Source: JAPPHA01 sp965220985
GTDB taxonomy: Bacteria > Pseudomonadota > Alphaproteobacteria > Rhodobacterales > Rhodobacteraceae
Direction: 5' to 3'
Length of the DNA: 64,000 bases
Assembly: GCA_965220985.1 (NCBI GenBank)
Contig: OZ244854.1
Location: 1,860,001-1,924,000, forward strand
A program made the position numbers and the translations under genes. Shown here in pieces: positions 47,001 through 56,500 of this stretch (positions are counted from its first letter, which is position 1; every line of letters begins with the position of its first letter). A model generated the notes under the pieces. It worked only from the letters and a program-made list of their open reading frames with translations, made no database searches and was not told the origin of the DNA.

Positions 47001-49013
47001 CAGATCAAGCTGGTCTGGAACGATCAGTCAGGGGATGCGTCCAACATCGTCGAATGGGAATACCAACAGAAGATTGGTGAAGCCGCCTGGAGTGCCTGGA
47101 CCACAGTGCCAAGCAGCAACAAGTCGACACAGGATCACACCTTCACTGGGCTGACCAACGAAACGGTCTATGGCTATCGTATTCGTGCTGAGGGTGCCAG
47201 TAGCGTGTTCAGCGAAGCGAGCCCGGATCTGTTTGCAACACCCAAGGGTCCGCCAGTCGCTGCACAGTTGACTGCGGTTGCGGGTCCCCGACGGGTCACG
47301 CTGACTTGGACATCTGCCGATGACGCCAGCATTTCGCGGTGGCAGTATCAGCAGAAGGAAGGAACCAACGGTTCCTACGGTGCCTGGGAAGACATCGGCG
47401 GCAGCGGAACGACGACGCGAAGGCATGTTGTGCTGGGGCTGACTGGCGATGTCGCGTATTCGTTCAAGGTCCGCGCAATCGGGTACGGTGGCACGGGGGC
47501 GGAGTCGAAGGAAGCGACGGCGACTCCAGCTCCGGGACCTTCGGCTGAAATGGAGAAGCGCGTGCTCGAACAGACGGTGGCTGCGGTGGCAAATGCAACG
47601 CTTTCGTCCGCAACGGACACGATAGGGCATCGCTTCGATGCGGCACCGGGCGTGAGTGAAGTGTCGCTGGCCGGTCAAACGGTGGAAAGAGCACGCAACG
47701 CGCCCGAAGCGATGTTGGCCCCAAATAGCCACCAGACGGTTTTCGGGACTGATCCATCGGCGGACGGACGATCTGCACGCGACGGTATCGAGCCTTGGGA
47801 CGGCAATGCGAATCTCCGGATACGAGAGGTCGACGAAGATGATCTGCTTTGGAAGAGCGGGTTTACGCTGTCGCTGTCAGGGAACGACGAAGGTGCAGAC
47901 GGTGCTGGCTGGACGCTGTGGGGGCGTGGTGATTGGCTTCGCTTCGAGGGTGTCGACGGAAATGACAGTTGGGAAGGCGAGCAATGGTCGGGCTGGCTGG
48001 GTGCCGATACCCGCATGGGCGAGCGCACGATGGCCGGGCTGGCGGTGTCCCGAGGTGTTACCAAGACGGATTACAAACTGGACGGCGAATTTGACGGCAA
48101 CCTCGAGACGTCACTGACGGCGGTTTGGCCCTATTTGCAACTGACGACGGCTCCCGGCAGCGCTGTCCGCCTCGTTCTTGGCGTGGGGACCGGCAATATG
48201 GAACATCGCGGATTTGACGAAGAGGTCGAAGAGGCAAGAGTATCGCTTGTTGCGGGCTCGCTGAGCGGTCGTTTCCTGATGGCACGGAGCGGCGGGACAT
48301 CGTTCTCGGCAATCGGTGGCGCGAGCCTGTCGCAGATCAAGACCAACGGAGAGGCGTCGACATCGTCGATTGCCGGTCTCAAGGCGAACAGCTGGCGTGT
48401 GCGTGCTGGTGTGGAAGCTGCACACGACGGCTATCCTCTCTCCGCCGGATCGGGTTGGACATTGGCACCGCGCGGGTCGGTGTCCGCTCGTCAGGACGGA
48501 GGCGACGGGGTGAATGGCTCCGGCCTGGAAGTTTCGGCGGGCGTCCGGCTGTCAGCTCCGAGTCGGCGCTTCAGTCTGGATGCAAGCAGTCACTGGCTGG
48601 CGCTTCACTCGAAGGACGGCATCAAGGAATGGGGTGCAAGCCTCGAGGCCCGGTTGACGCCAAAGGCTGACGGGCGCGGACTGTCGCTGTCATTCGGCAC
48701 GGGCTGGGGGCATCAGCATCGCGACGGTGTACTGGCTCGCGAGGGACTGTTTGATGATGATGAACGTCAAATCGACCCGCAAAGCCTGTCGTTCACGGCA
48801 CGGACCGGTTACGGTTTCTCAATGTCAGGCGGTTTGCTGACCCCATTTGCTGAATTGAGCTACGAAGGTGACGAGGCGCGCACGCGGGACTTCGAGACGG
48901 GCATCAGTTTTGCTCGGGGCGAATTCGATGCGTCGATTACCGCAGGGCTCCGGGACAGCGACGAGTCGGATCCGGAAACCCGAGTGGGAATGGAACTGCA
49001 GTTGCGCTACTGA
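38043..49013 (+). CDS. Giant fibronectin type III repeat protein with C-terminal autotransporter-type beta-barrel (copy 1)
   Basis: About 3656 residues. An N-terminal extension of about 75 residues precedes a hydrophobic signal segment (WLLSAALVFVIACSW) with cleavage near GSAQ, residue 98. Then come about 31 FN3 domains of roughly 95 residues (the first divergent), each with a LTNGTTYxFxVRA-like strand. A linker and a barrel of about 370 residues (from WTLWGRGDWLRFEG) follow, ending ELQLRY, the terminal aromatic of outer-membrane barrels. This is the layout of a type V autotransporter: barrel in the outer membrane, FN3 rod outside, probably for adhesion or host contact. ATG 38043 is chosen because paralogue 2 shares the MIMxSS start and upstream palindrome. 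No enzymatic domain is seen. Confidence 0.85.
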   Translation: MIMSSSRPKFRTGGPVSASVLEIVRRTRTLRDVAWQLAASLPVRLSRNDSCTRISLDRNGDRTRSLGTHPTLTGFRWLLSAALVFVIACSWTGAGSAQEVGKPTLTLTPGNGSVSAVFRSTCNMSRDELYKKAPSDENFSRVSRFNTGGSRGATRFVEGFDNGVELDIYVRVQLSQSQSSGCQGETGWRQSETVKVTPLRIYGPPDNFDAQPGNSEVVLSWDPISEATKWQVRHRQSGGNWTSWADISGSGGATDEHRVTGLTNGTTYEFQVRGFNNDIIGPEVTTSATPNVVPAAPTGLKATPHDGKVILSWADPQNSNITSYEYEQDDDDDWKSMSGSRSTTTEFEVTGLTNDTAYKFRIRSKASVYTSAESDQVTVTPHVGPNAPGEFRLEAGAELVKLSWKDPSSGPDVGAWQYRELADGDPNDTNADWGEWTDMAADDISEKDGVKSFIRTGLTNRTNYHIELRGISADIDGGRAGGSPGTAARAGPARPEAAPGAVSLSEANPSHTSVTLKWVDPQNADIDSFEYSYHSGDNVFTPWVKIENSTATTIQHIVTGLTNRTTYTFRVQARTAGGVGGGSNTLSATPNVVPPTPTIDKTKTVPGDSSVTITFSASSYLNITSWEGRIKEKGDENDGTWTGIETDDITEVGVNRVVTLTSLDNDTTYVFQIRAVNGEVRGEPSEEDEATPHAKPGAPQGLAAVAGDEEVGLSWTDPANIHITGYEYQLKAGSDTTYGNWTPISGTDSSTTKVTVEGLTNGTPYMIKIRAVTEGHEGVESAGISATPQKTPPKPEVSLIPGDGKMNVTVSASSYDDIDSWQGRIKEKDDGTYTDWIDLGTDTTFEIRDLKNGTTYVGQMRAVNGVVSAEMNAAVPGPASDEVEVTPDKAPSKPQGFELVPGHAKINLVWSDQSLETRIDNWQYQEKVGDADWGEWIEISGSDNTTTSFERTGLTNGTTYGYMIRARTVGGVDSAAAGPLTETPVARPGQITLDSATPGDTLVKLEWTGPSNPNIQKFQYSHANDDDGNPVWHDFINSNAATTEGQVTGLTNGQTYTFRVQAVTVGGGGGSANSLDVVPNKVPPKPAIEKAVPGNSKIVLTVSVPVASAVDITRWQAQTTVKDSDDDTDWKYFTATAIDSDDPSKAKWEIEIDSLTNDTTYVVEVRAVNGTEALNVIWAVFGQPSEKDEATPHAKPGAPAGLAAVAGDGEVTLNWTDPANTNITGYEYRQKEGTGTYGAWMPISDSNASTTTAKVTDLNNDTIYAFKIRAVTLGHQGNESAEVSATPKKKPPTPIIVSFKPGNTIVDIIFSMTSYDDVTDWEYRIKKKGDENYPAWARVTQVVMPVLGHPNRRSMQAFGLENDTTYVGQIRAVNGEVPGEPSVEDEATPHVKPGVLADFKVKPGDAQVTLSWTNPQNANVTEYQYEQDDNDSWVDLTLTSAEDATTMQANVTSLTNGNEYSFKIRVVTPGHEGEETAAVTATPHPKPGAPADFKVTPSNKRVTLSWTNPNNANITGYQYEQNGGAWTDLTLTSEEGATILEGDVKELKNGDEYSFRIRAVTLGHDGTATVAVKATPNTPPAKPDGFDLEPGDAKINLVWDDQSIETIIDNWQYQEKVGDGDWGNWTEIRDSDNTTTSFERTGLTNGTAYSYRIRARTVEGVVSDAAGPQTATPIARPSQLTLDSATPGNTSVELKWTDPGNADILRFQYSHEQDEDRNPVWHDVSNSNATTTNATVSGLTNGQTYTFRVQAVTVGGGGGSANSLNVVPNKVPPTPTIDKAVPGDGKIVLTVSVPALTAVDITRWQVQTKVKDTGVSADWKYVNATSIESGDPTKAKREMEVDSLRNDTTYVVKVRAVNGTEARDVSWAVFGLPSAEDEATPHQKPDAPEELKVRAGNLQVTLIWKKSDNTYITGYEYQQKASSDTTYGKWTPISVVDGSDGKTKQGDVTGLTNSTAYTFKLRAVTEGHRSDATAGVTTTPDAPPGKPSGFTLEPGDAKINLVWNDQSTETRIDNWQYQEKVGDGDWGNWTEIRDSDNTTTSFERTGLTNGTSYSYMIRARTIGGVVGEAAVPMTATPIARPSPLTLDLAMPGNTSVELKWTDPGNADILRFQYSHGQGDDSKPIWHDVSNSTATTTEATVSGLTNGQTYTFSVQAVTVGGGGGSANSVNVVPNKVPPTPTIDKAVPGDGKIVLTVSVPVSSAVDITRWQVQTTVKDTGVSADWKYVTATSIDSGDPTKAKREMEVDSLTNATTYVVKVRAVNGTKAEGVSWAVFGLPSEESNDATPHPKPGAPADFAVVAGDGEVTLNWTDPANTYITGYEYRQKEDAGTYGNWTPISHAGASIKTARVTGLENGKAYTFKLRALTLGHEGDETTGVSATPQVTPPKPTIVKLVPGDAKVIFTVSAPSYENIDSWQGRVKVKGTTTYSDWEDVWPQDSGDNKTFEIGSLTNGTTYVGQVRAVHGRVSSSMSAAVAGPESDEKGDATPHSKPGAPQELEAELGNTEVTLVWKDPENAYITRYEFNIAPPDNDEWNSLTVTDGSKATTKQGVVTGLTNGTEYTFKIRAITPGHTSDESATVSQTPKDAPPKPSIVSIVPGDEKLTVTVRAPAYTNVTSWQHRYKTSDDADFGAWAVLTVTGSGNEDRQGEISGLTNNSTYTVEVRALNVTIGSEPSDERKAKPHAAPGAPTNLAAAPGDTVVTLTWTAPASDHITGYEYQQKTGSGAYGNWEPISGSNSSTTKHVVRSLTNGTEYTFKVRAVTPGHKGAESSEVSMKPNVPASKPQGFRLEPGNATVKLIWNDQSSETSVEWWQYREGTGDPVSWGAWTRIPGSTSTTTEFERADLTNGTTYHYRIRAVGAGDLEGLESDIRFAKPAYPPSTPRGLTASAGDGRVFLSWSDPNNDDITRYEFQYKEDGGAYGDWMRISGSGARTTNHTVTGLENGKKYFFKILAATVGGESSGSAEASATPNTAPAQPSGFALEPGNAQIKLVWNDQSGDASNIVEWEYQQKIGEAAWSAWTTVPSSNKSTQDHTFTGLTNETVYGYRIRAEGASSVFSEASPDLFATPKGPPVAAQLTAVAGPRRVTLTWTSADDASISRWQYQQKEGTNGSYGAWEDIGGSGTTTRRHVVLGLTGDVAYSFKVRAIGYGGTGAESKEATATPAPGPSAEMEKRVLEQTVAAVANATLSSATDTIGHRFDAAPGVSEVSLAGQTVERARNAPEAMLAPNSHQTVFGTDPSADGRSARDGIEPWDGNANLRIREVDEDDLLWKSGFTLSLSGNDEGADGAGWTLWGRGDWLRFEGVDGNDSWEGEQWSGWLGADTRMGERTMAGLAVSRGVTKTDYKLDGEFDGNLETSLTAVWPYLQLTTAPGSAVRLVLGVGTGNMEHRGFDEEVEEARVSLVAGSLSGRFLMARSGGTSFSAIGGASLSQIKTNGEASTSSIAGLKANSWRVRAGVEAAHDGYPLSAGSGWTLAPRGSVSARQDGGDGVNGSGLEVSAGVRLSAPSRRFSLDASSHWLALHSKDGIKEWGASLEARLTPKADGRGLSLSFGTGWGHQHRDGVLAREGLFDDDERQIDPQSLSFTARTGYGFSMSGGLLTPFAELSYEGDEARTRDFETGISFARGEFDASITAGLRDSDESDPETRVGMELQLRY
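42798..44009 (+). repeat. Four-FN3-domain block, first of a 1212-bp tandem pair
   Basis: The block encodes domains 16-19 of giant protein 1, in the order EPGDAKINLVW type, PGNTSVELKW type, PGDGKIVLTVSVP type and a GYEYQQKA type. The next 1212 bp repeat the same four types with high DNA similarity. Domains 9-12 (from 40731) form a third, more diverged copy. Confidence 0.8.
44010..45206 (+). repeat. Four-FN3-domain block, second of the 1212-bp tandem pair
   Basis: Domains 20-23 of giant protein 1 repeat the order of domains 16-19 exactly 404 codons later. Long stretches, for example around the KVGDGDWGNWTE coding region, are nearly identical in DNA, indicating a recent in-frame duplication. 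Confidence 0.8.
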
Positions 49014-49158
49014 CAACCATGTCGCCCCTTGAGCCACCCCGCCATGGGGCCTGTCGTGATCGACTTCGGTGAACTTTGCTGCTTGCGCAAGCCGCAGTGA
49101 ATGTCCTGTGGAGTTTGAATTTCCACCGAATTTTTTGGTGCGGTGATGAGGTGCGTGA
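49014..49158. other. 3' flank of FN3 giant gene 1
   Basis: The first 20 or so bases after the stop resemble the 3' flank of the paralogue (TGACARCCATSTCGC). A short CCCC/GGGG hairpin is possible near 49035-49050, but there is no T-tract. The rest is spacer before the transposase relic. Confidence 0.35.
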
Positions 49159-50244
49159 TCAACCGCAGAAGTCCAGCGTGACTGCTCGTCCAACCAACCA
49201 CGGCAGAACGGTCGGCCGATCTCCGAATCCGGCTCTGATCATCAAGGTATTGTGGGCTCGATTCCCGAAGCGGACGCGGATGTCCTGGCCCGCGATGGTG
49301 ATGGCGGCGGATGCCTCGATGAAGTTGCGGAACAGTGTCTTCGGCGTCGCCGTCGCGTGCCCGTTGCCGATCCTGTGGGCCATCATCCTGTAGAGGCCGC
49401 TTGCCATGAGCGTGAGCTGGAGGTCGACGTTGACCCGCATGGGGACAGCAGCGGAAAGCGCGTCCATGTGGAAGAAGTCGATGGATTCCGCGATCTGGTT
49501 CTCGATGATCATGCGACGGGCGTAGCGGTCGACGAGGTCGGCCGGAGGTGTCTTCATCTGGTTGGTGACAAGCAGGATCGGATCGTCGCGCCCGAGGTCG
49601 GCGATGGCGGGCTGACGGATCTCCCTGGGATACTTCGGGATGCGGATGATCTCGTCGATGATCCGAGGGGTGCGATGGCGACGGCTGGCATTGCTGAGCC
49701 GGATGCGCCGCCAATCGGCGCCGGGCCGCTCGCGCAGTGCGGCCATGACGTTCCTGGAACGTCGGCGCAGTGTGAGGAAGGCGATGCTCATGCTGTCGAT
49801 TTCGGCCATGTTCACCTGCGTCGTGAGGCCGCTGTCGAAGACCAGTTCGGCGGGCAGTCTGCCGACCTGCTCGCGGTAGGCTTCGATGAAGTCGAGGATA
49901 GCGTCGCTCTGGCGATCCCTGCGGATGGTGGCATCTGCGTAGCAGAACAGGCGGGCCTCGGCATCGCGGGCCAGAAAGGCGAAAATTCCGATCTTGAAGG
50001 TGCCAGTAGCCCAGCCGACAAGTGCCGGTCATTCCCCATCATGAATCGCTCCATGGCGCAGCAGCACCCTGCCGAACAGGCCAATGTACGGCCGGCAATG
50101 GTTCGCGGACACGAAAACTTCCCGGCGGCGACGGTCCTCCGGGGTAAGCGCAAGTTGGATTTCAACGTCGCGAAGGTGGATCATGGGGCGCAACGATTGT
50201 CGAACCATCTTGTAGAACTGCTTGTCACCCAAGGCATCGAACGG
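49159..50244 (-). pseudogene. Broken DDE transposase (insertion sequence remnant)
   Basis: One minus-strand frame from 50244 to 49159 encodes transposase-like sequence on both sides of an in-frame TGA at 50029-50031. Upstream is RPMIHLRDVEI ... FVSANHCRPYIGLFGRVLLRHGAIHDGE; downstream is PALVGWATGTFKIGIFAFLARDAEARLFCYADA, then FLTLRRRSR and YARRMIIEN (a YxxRxxxE pattern as in IS4-like DDE enzymes). The TGA sits where a tryptophan codon is expected, a single-base change. The 5' end is also missing, since another TGA precedes 50244 and no start is present. It is therefore an inactive remnant between the two giant FN3 genes. Terminal inverted repeats were not identified. Confidence 0.78.
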
Positions 50245-50496
50245 TCATGGCCTATCATATCGAGAAACAGAAAAGATCACCGAACAGTCGCAAATCATGC
50301 CGTTAATGTCGAAATTAGAGTGTTTTTTAGGCAAAACCCATTTTAAGTTGACTAGTCAATGTGATTCGGCTACTGATTCCTTTTTGTCTGCAGCGTCTGC
50401 GTTCGATCTCCAATATCGGACCTGATTGTGCGCCAATGTGAATCTGGTCCTGTCCGTTGTTTCGGACTGCCCGCGGAACCGAATGCAACCATGGAG
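50245..50496. other. Upstream region of FN3 giant gene 2
   Basis: This AT-richer spacer follows the transposase relic. It includes a weak promoter candidate at 50348-50376 and a segment from about 50455 that resembles the leader of giant gene 1 (CGGAACCG then TGCA). The reading frame of gene 2 opens at 50428 but the first 27 codons are not considered coding. Confidence 0.4.
50348..50376 (+). promoter_or_regulatory. Candidate sigma-70 promoter of FN3 giant gene 2
   Basis: TTGACT at 50348-50353 is a good -35 element, followed after 17 bp by TACTGA, a poor -10. It lies about 130 bp before the proposed start, in a locally AT-rich stretch. Confidence 0.3.
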
Positions 50497-50508
50497 GGCG
50501 TACACGCC
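50497..50508 (+). promoter_or_regulatory. Start-abutting palindrome of FN3 giant gene 2
   Basis: GGCGTACACGCC abuts ATG ATC ATG, with GGCGT/ACGCC arms. It is the counterpart of GGCATACGTGCC before giant gene 1, and substitutions between the two keep pairing. A GGAGG string overlaps its left edge, so pairing would occlude the ribosome binding site. Confidence 0.45.
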
Positions 50509-53500
50509 ATGATCATGAAATCCTCGCTCCCGTATCGTTGCGGAAACGTTCCAGTTAACGCTTTTGCTGTCGTTTTGGTTATCGCTGTCAGAATTGTTGG
50601 TGTTTTCGCCTTGGCATCCCGCGCTCGCACCTTTTTCGAGGCAGCTCGGTGTTGGGCCGGCGCTCTGCCGGCCCGACTTCCACAGTGTGGTTTGAGTTCC
50701 CAGGTCATGCTGTATCGTCGCGACGGCAGAATGCGCCGGTTCGGCGGTTCTTTGGCACAATCGGGCCTGCGAGGCTTTTTCCCCGTCACGTTGGCATTCT
50801 TGATTGCGGGCATGTTGGGCACGAGTGCACTGGCCGCAATTCCCGGCGCTGTGACCCTCAGCGAAGCGACCCCAAGCAACAGGTCTGTCACTCTGAAATG
50901 GGCTGACCAGGAGAACAGCGAGATCGACAGTTTCGAGTACTCCTACCATACAGGCGATGGCAACTACACACAGTGGACCACGATCGAAAACAGCACGGCG
51001 ACAACGACAGAACACACCGTGGGTGAGCTTAACAACGAAACCACCTATACCTTCAGGGTTCAAGCCCGGACGGCGGATGGCGTGGGCGGTGCAGCGAACG
51101 AATTGTCCGCAACGCCAGATGTTGTCCCACCAAGGCCGACGTACTTCGGTGCCATAATTTCAAAAAACAAGTCGGTCCAAATCATTTTTCAAGCATCATC
51201 GTACGATCACATAACCGGTTGGGAGTTACGGAGAAAAAAGAAGGGCGAAGAATACGGAGCGTGGACATCGATCAGGGTGGACACCTACATCGTCAGGTAC
51301 AGATCCCATACCGTCGGAAGTCTGGAAAACGATACAACCTATGTTTTCCAGATCCGTGGAGTGCACGGGGAGGTAAAAGGGCCGGCGTCTGAAGAGAAAG
51401 AATCGACCCCCCATTCCCAACCCGGCGCTCCTGCAGATTTCACGGCGACACCGTTTGACAGCAAGGTGAGACTGTCATGGACCAATCCCAGAAATCCGCA
51501 CATCTATGGATGGCAATACAAGCAGGGCAGCGGAAGTTGGGCAGCAGTGCCAAGGAGCAACGGGAACACCACGAGCTTCGAGGTGTCCGGATTGAGAAAC
51601 GACTCAACTTACACGTTCAGGCTCCGGGGGATCTCCCGTGGTCATATCGGAAGGGAGACCAGTGCGGTTTCGGTGACGCCAAGAGCGAAACCGCCCAAGC
51701 CGACGATTGTCGTTGTTCCTGGCGACGGAAAGTTGACTGTCACCGCCAGTGCGACGTCTTACGAGCACATTGTCTCATGGCAGCAACGCTACAAGACAAG
51801 CAGTGACGCCAACTATGGCAGTTGGGCAGCCTTGACAGTGACAGGCTCTGGCAACGACGACAGACAGGGTGAAATCAGCGGTCTCACCAACGATTCGACC
51901 TATATGGTCCAGATTCGCGCTGACAACCAAGGTGTGAGCGGAGACGCATCTGAAGAGGCGGAGGCAACACCGCATGCCAAGCCGGGTGCCCTGGCAGATT
52001 TCACGGTGACACCGAAAGCCGGGAAAGTGACCCTGTCGTGGACCAATCCCAATAACGCCAACATAATCAGGTACCAGTACGAGCAGGACGGCGACGGCAA
52101 CTGGAAAGACCTGACATTGACGTCGGCAGAAGGCGCGACGACCATGGAGGCTGATGTGTCGGGTCTGACCAACGGCACGCAGTACAGCTTCAAGATCCGG
52201 GCGGTCACGTCTGTTCACGACGGCGACGAGACCAGGCCATCCACGGCGATACCGAATGTCGTGCCTCCCAAGCCGACGATTGTCGAGATCGTTCCCGGCA
52301 ACGGGAAATTGACCGTCACCGTCAGAGCGACGTCTTACGAGCACATTGTCTCATGGCAGCAACGCTACAAGACAAGCAGTGACGCCAATTACGGCAGTTG
52401 GGCAGCCTTGACGGTTACAGGCTCTGGCAACGTGGACAGACAGGGCGAGATCAGCGGTCTTGCCAACGACACGGCCTATTCTGTCGAGGTTCGTGCCATC
52501 AATGCGACGTTTGAGGGGCCGGAATCCGACGGAATGGAGGCAACGCCGCACGCAGCGCCTGGAGCACCGACGAATCTGACTGCAGCGCCGGGCAACACGG
52601 AGGTGACTCTCACTTGGACGGCTCCCGTCAGTGACCACATAACCGGTTACGAATACCAGCAGAAAGAGGGCAGCGGCACGTACGGCGACTGGTCGCCGAT
52701 TTCGGGGAGCACCGCTTCAACGACGGAACACGACGTGACGGGTTTGACCAACGGCACTGAGTACACGTTCAAGGTTCGTGCGGTCACCTCGGGGCACAAG
52801 GGTGCGGCGTCCAGCGAAGCGAGCATGAAGCCAAATGCTCCGGCCTCCAAGCCGCAGGGTTTTAGGCTGGAGCCTGGCAATGGGACGGTCAAGCTGTTCT
52901 GGAACGACCAGTCGATCGAGACCAGCGTTGAATGGTGGCAATACCGAGAGGGGACGGGCGATCCGGTTTCGTGGGGAGCGTGGACCACAATTGCTGGCAG
53001 CAACAGCGCCACCACGGATTTCGAACGATCCGGTCGGAGAAACGGCACGACCTACCACTACCAGATCCGTGCCATGGCGACGGGAAACGTCGAGGGCGCT
53101 GCATCCGACGAGAAATCCGCAACGCCTTACGCTCCACCCAATACGCCGAGGGGGCTCGAGGCAGATCCGGGTGACAGGCAGGTCACCCTGACGTGGACTG
53201 ACCCCGGCAACGCAGGCATCAACAGGTACGATTACCAATACAGAGAGGATGGTGGCAACTACGGCAACTGGCTTACCGTAACTGGCAGCGACGCAAGTAC
53301 GACAAGTCACACCGTGACCGGCCTCGAAAACAGAAAGACGTACTTTTTCCAGATTCGCGCAGCGACAGTGGGCGGCGAGAGTCGGGTGGCCGGCCCCGTG
53401 TCAGCGATACCGAATGTCGTGCCTCCCCAGCCGACGATTGTCAAAATCGTTCCCGGCAACGGGAAATTGACCGTCACCGTCAGAGCGACGTCTTACGAGC

Positions 53501-56500
53501 ACATTGTCTCATGGCAGCGACGCTACAAGGCCAGCGGTGACGCCAATTTTGGCAGGTGGGCAGCCTTGACGGTCACAGGCTCTGGCAACGTGGACAGACA
53601 GGGCGAGATCAGTGGTCTTACCAACGACACGGCCTATTCTGTCGAGGTTCGTGCCATCAACGCGACGTTTGAAGGGCCCCCTTCCGATGCAAAAGAGGCA
53701 ACGCCTCATGCCAAGCCTGGTGCCCTGGCAGGTTTCACGGTGACACCGAAAGCCGGGAAAGTGACCCTGTCGTGGACCAATCCCAATAACGCCAACATAA
53801 TCAGGTACCAGTACGAGCAGGACGGCGACGGAAACTGGAAAGACCTGACATTGACGTCGGCAGAAGGCGCGACGACCATGGAGGCTGATGTGTCGGGTCT
53901 GGCCAACGGCACGCAGTACAGCTTCAAGATCCGGGCGGTCACGTCTGTTCACGACGGCGACGAGACCAGGCCATCCACGGCGATACCGAATGTCGTGCCT
54001 CCCAAGCCGACGATTGTCGAGATCGTTCCCGGCAACGGGAAATTGGCGGTCACCGTCAGAGCGACGTCTTACGAGCACATTGTCTCATGGCAGCAACGCT
54101 ACAAGACCAGCAGTGACGCCAATTACGGCAGTTGGGCAGCCTTGACAGTTACAGGCTCTGGCAACGTGGACAGACAGGGCGAGATCAGTGGTCTTGCCAA
54201 CGACACGACCTACTCCGTCGAGGTTCGTGCCATCAATGCGACGTTTGAGGGGCCGGAATCCGACGAAATGGAGGCAACGCCGCACGCAGCGCCTGGGGCA
54301 CCGACGAATCTGGCTGCAGCGCCGGGCAACACGGAGGTGACTCTCACTTGGACGGCTCCCGTCAGTGACCACATAACCGGTTACGAATACCAGCAGAAAG
54401 TGGGCAGCGGCACGTACGGCGACTGGTTGCCGATTTCGGGGAGCACCGCTTCAACGACGGACCACGACGTGACGGGTTTGACCAACGGCACTGAGTACAC
54501 GTTCAAGGTTCGTGCGGTCACCTCGGGGCACAAGGGTGCGGCGTCCAGCGAAGCGAGCATGAAGCCAAATGCTCCGGCCTCCAAGCCGCAGGGTTTTAGG
54601 CTGGAGCCTGGCAACGAGACGGTCAAGCTGCTCTGGAACGACCAGTCCAGTGAGACCAGCGTCGAATGGTGGCAGTATCGAGAGGGGACGGGTGATCCGG
54701 TTTCGTGGGGCGCATGGACCACAATTACCGGCAGCAACAGCGCCACCACGGATTTCGAACGATCCGGTCGCAGAAACGGCACGACCTACCACTACCAGAT
54801 CCGTGCCATGGCGACGGGAAACGTCGAGGGCATTGCATCCGACGAGAAATCCGCAACGCCTCATGCTCCACCCGGCAAGCCGACGGGTCTCACGGCCGAC
54901 GCTGGTGACAGACAGGTCACCCTGAAGTGGACTGACCCCGGCAACGCTGCCATCATCAGGTACGACTACCGACACAAGGTGGAGGGTGGCACCTACGGCG
55001 CCTGGGCACCGATGACTGGCATCGGCGCGAGTATGACGAGTGATGCCATGACCGGTCTCGAGAACAGGAAGACGTACACTTTTCAGATTCGCGCGGCGAC
55101 AGTCGGCGGTCCAAGTTCGGAATCCGACCCTGCGTCAGCGACACCGAATGTCGCTCCCGCGCAACCTTCGGGCTTCAAGCTGGAACCGGGCGATGAAGAG
55201 ATCAAGCTGGTGTGGAACGATCAATCAGGGGACGTGTCCGACATCGTCGAATGGGAGTATCAAGAGAAGATCGGCGATGCCGCTTGGAGTGGCTGGCTCA
55301 CGTTGCCTGGCAGTACCAAAAACACAACGTTTCATACATTCGACCGGCTCGCGAACGATACGGTCTATGGATACCGGATTCGATCCAAGGGCATTGGCAA
55401 CATGTACAGTGCCTCGAGCCCGGATCAGTTCGCAACGCCGAAGGGTCCGCCCGCTGCCGCGACGCTGACTGGAGAAGGGGGTCGCCTGAAGGTCACGCTC
55501 TCGTGGACGCTTGAGTCGGCCGATCCAAGCATCCTGAGATGGGAGTATCGGCAGAAGGAACTGCCGCGCGGTTCGTATTCGATTTGGAAGAATGCCGAGG
55601 GCAGCGATGCTTCGACGCGGACCCATGTCGTGCGGCAATTGACCGGCGGTGTCGAGTATGCGTTCGAGGTTCGTGCGGTCGGATACGGTGGCGACGGTCG
55701 CGCATCGAACGAAATCACGGCGCAAGTGACTTCGTTTACATTGGAGCGGCGCGTGCTCGAACGGATGGTGGCTGAGGTTGCGACGGTGACACTTGCATCC
55801 GCGGCGGACACGATCGGGCATCGCTTTGATGCAGATCCATGTGGGCGGCAAGCGATGCTGGCCGGTCAAACGGTCGGTGGCGCCCGCAGCGCGCCTGAAG
55901 GTCCATTGGCTCCCAATGGCCACCAGACGGTTTTCGGTACCGATTCCTGGGCGGACGGCCCAACTGCACGCAACGGAATCGAGGCCTGGGACGGCAAAGC
56001 GCATCTCGGGACACGAGAGGTCGACGAAGACGATCTGCTTCGAAACAGCGGGTTCACCCTGTCGCTGTCAGGGACCGATTCATGTGCGAGTGATTCGGGC
56101 TGGACGCTGTGGGGGCGTGGCAATTGGCTTCGCTTCGAGGGGGCCAACGGCACAGACAGTTGGGACGGCAGGCAATCGTCCGGTTGGCTGGGTGCCGATA
56201 CCCGCATGAGCGAACGAATGATGGCCGGGCTGGCGGTGTCACGCAGCGTTGTCAAAACGGACTACAAGCTGGACGGCGAATTCGATGGCAAGCTCGAGAC
56301 GTCACTGACGGCGGTTTGGCCTTATGTTCAACTGAAGACGGGTAACGACGGTGCAGTCCATCTCGTCCTTGGCGCGGGGACCGGCGACATGGAGCACCGC
56401 GATTTCGACGGTGAAGTGGAAGAGGCAAGCATGACGCTTGTCGCGGGTTCGCTGAGCGGTCGTTTCGTGATGGCACGGAGCGGCGGTGCGTCATTGTCGG

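Noticed and set aside
50029..50031. In-frame TGA in the transposase as selenocysteine or recoding
   Set aside because: No SECIS-like hairpin follows, the gene also lacks a 5' end, and a TGG-to-TGA nonsense mutation is simpler.
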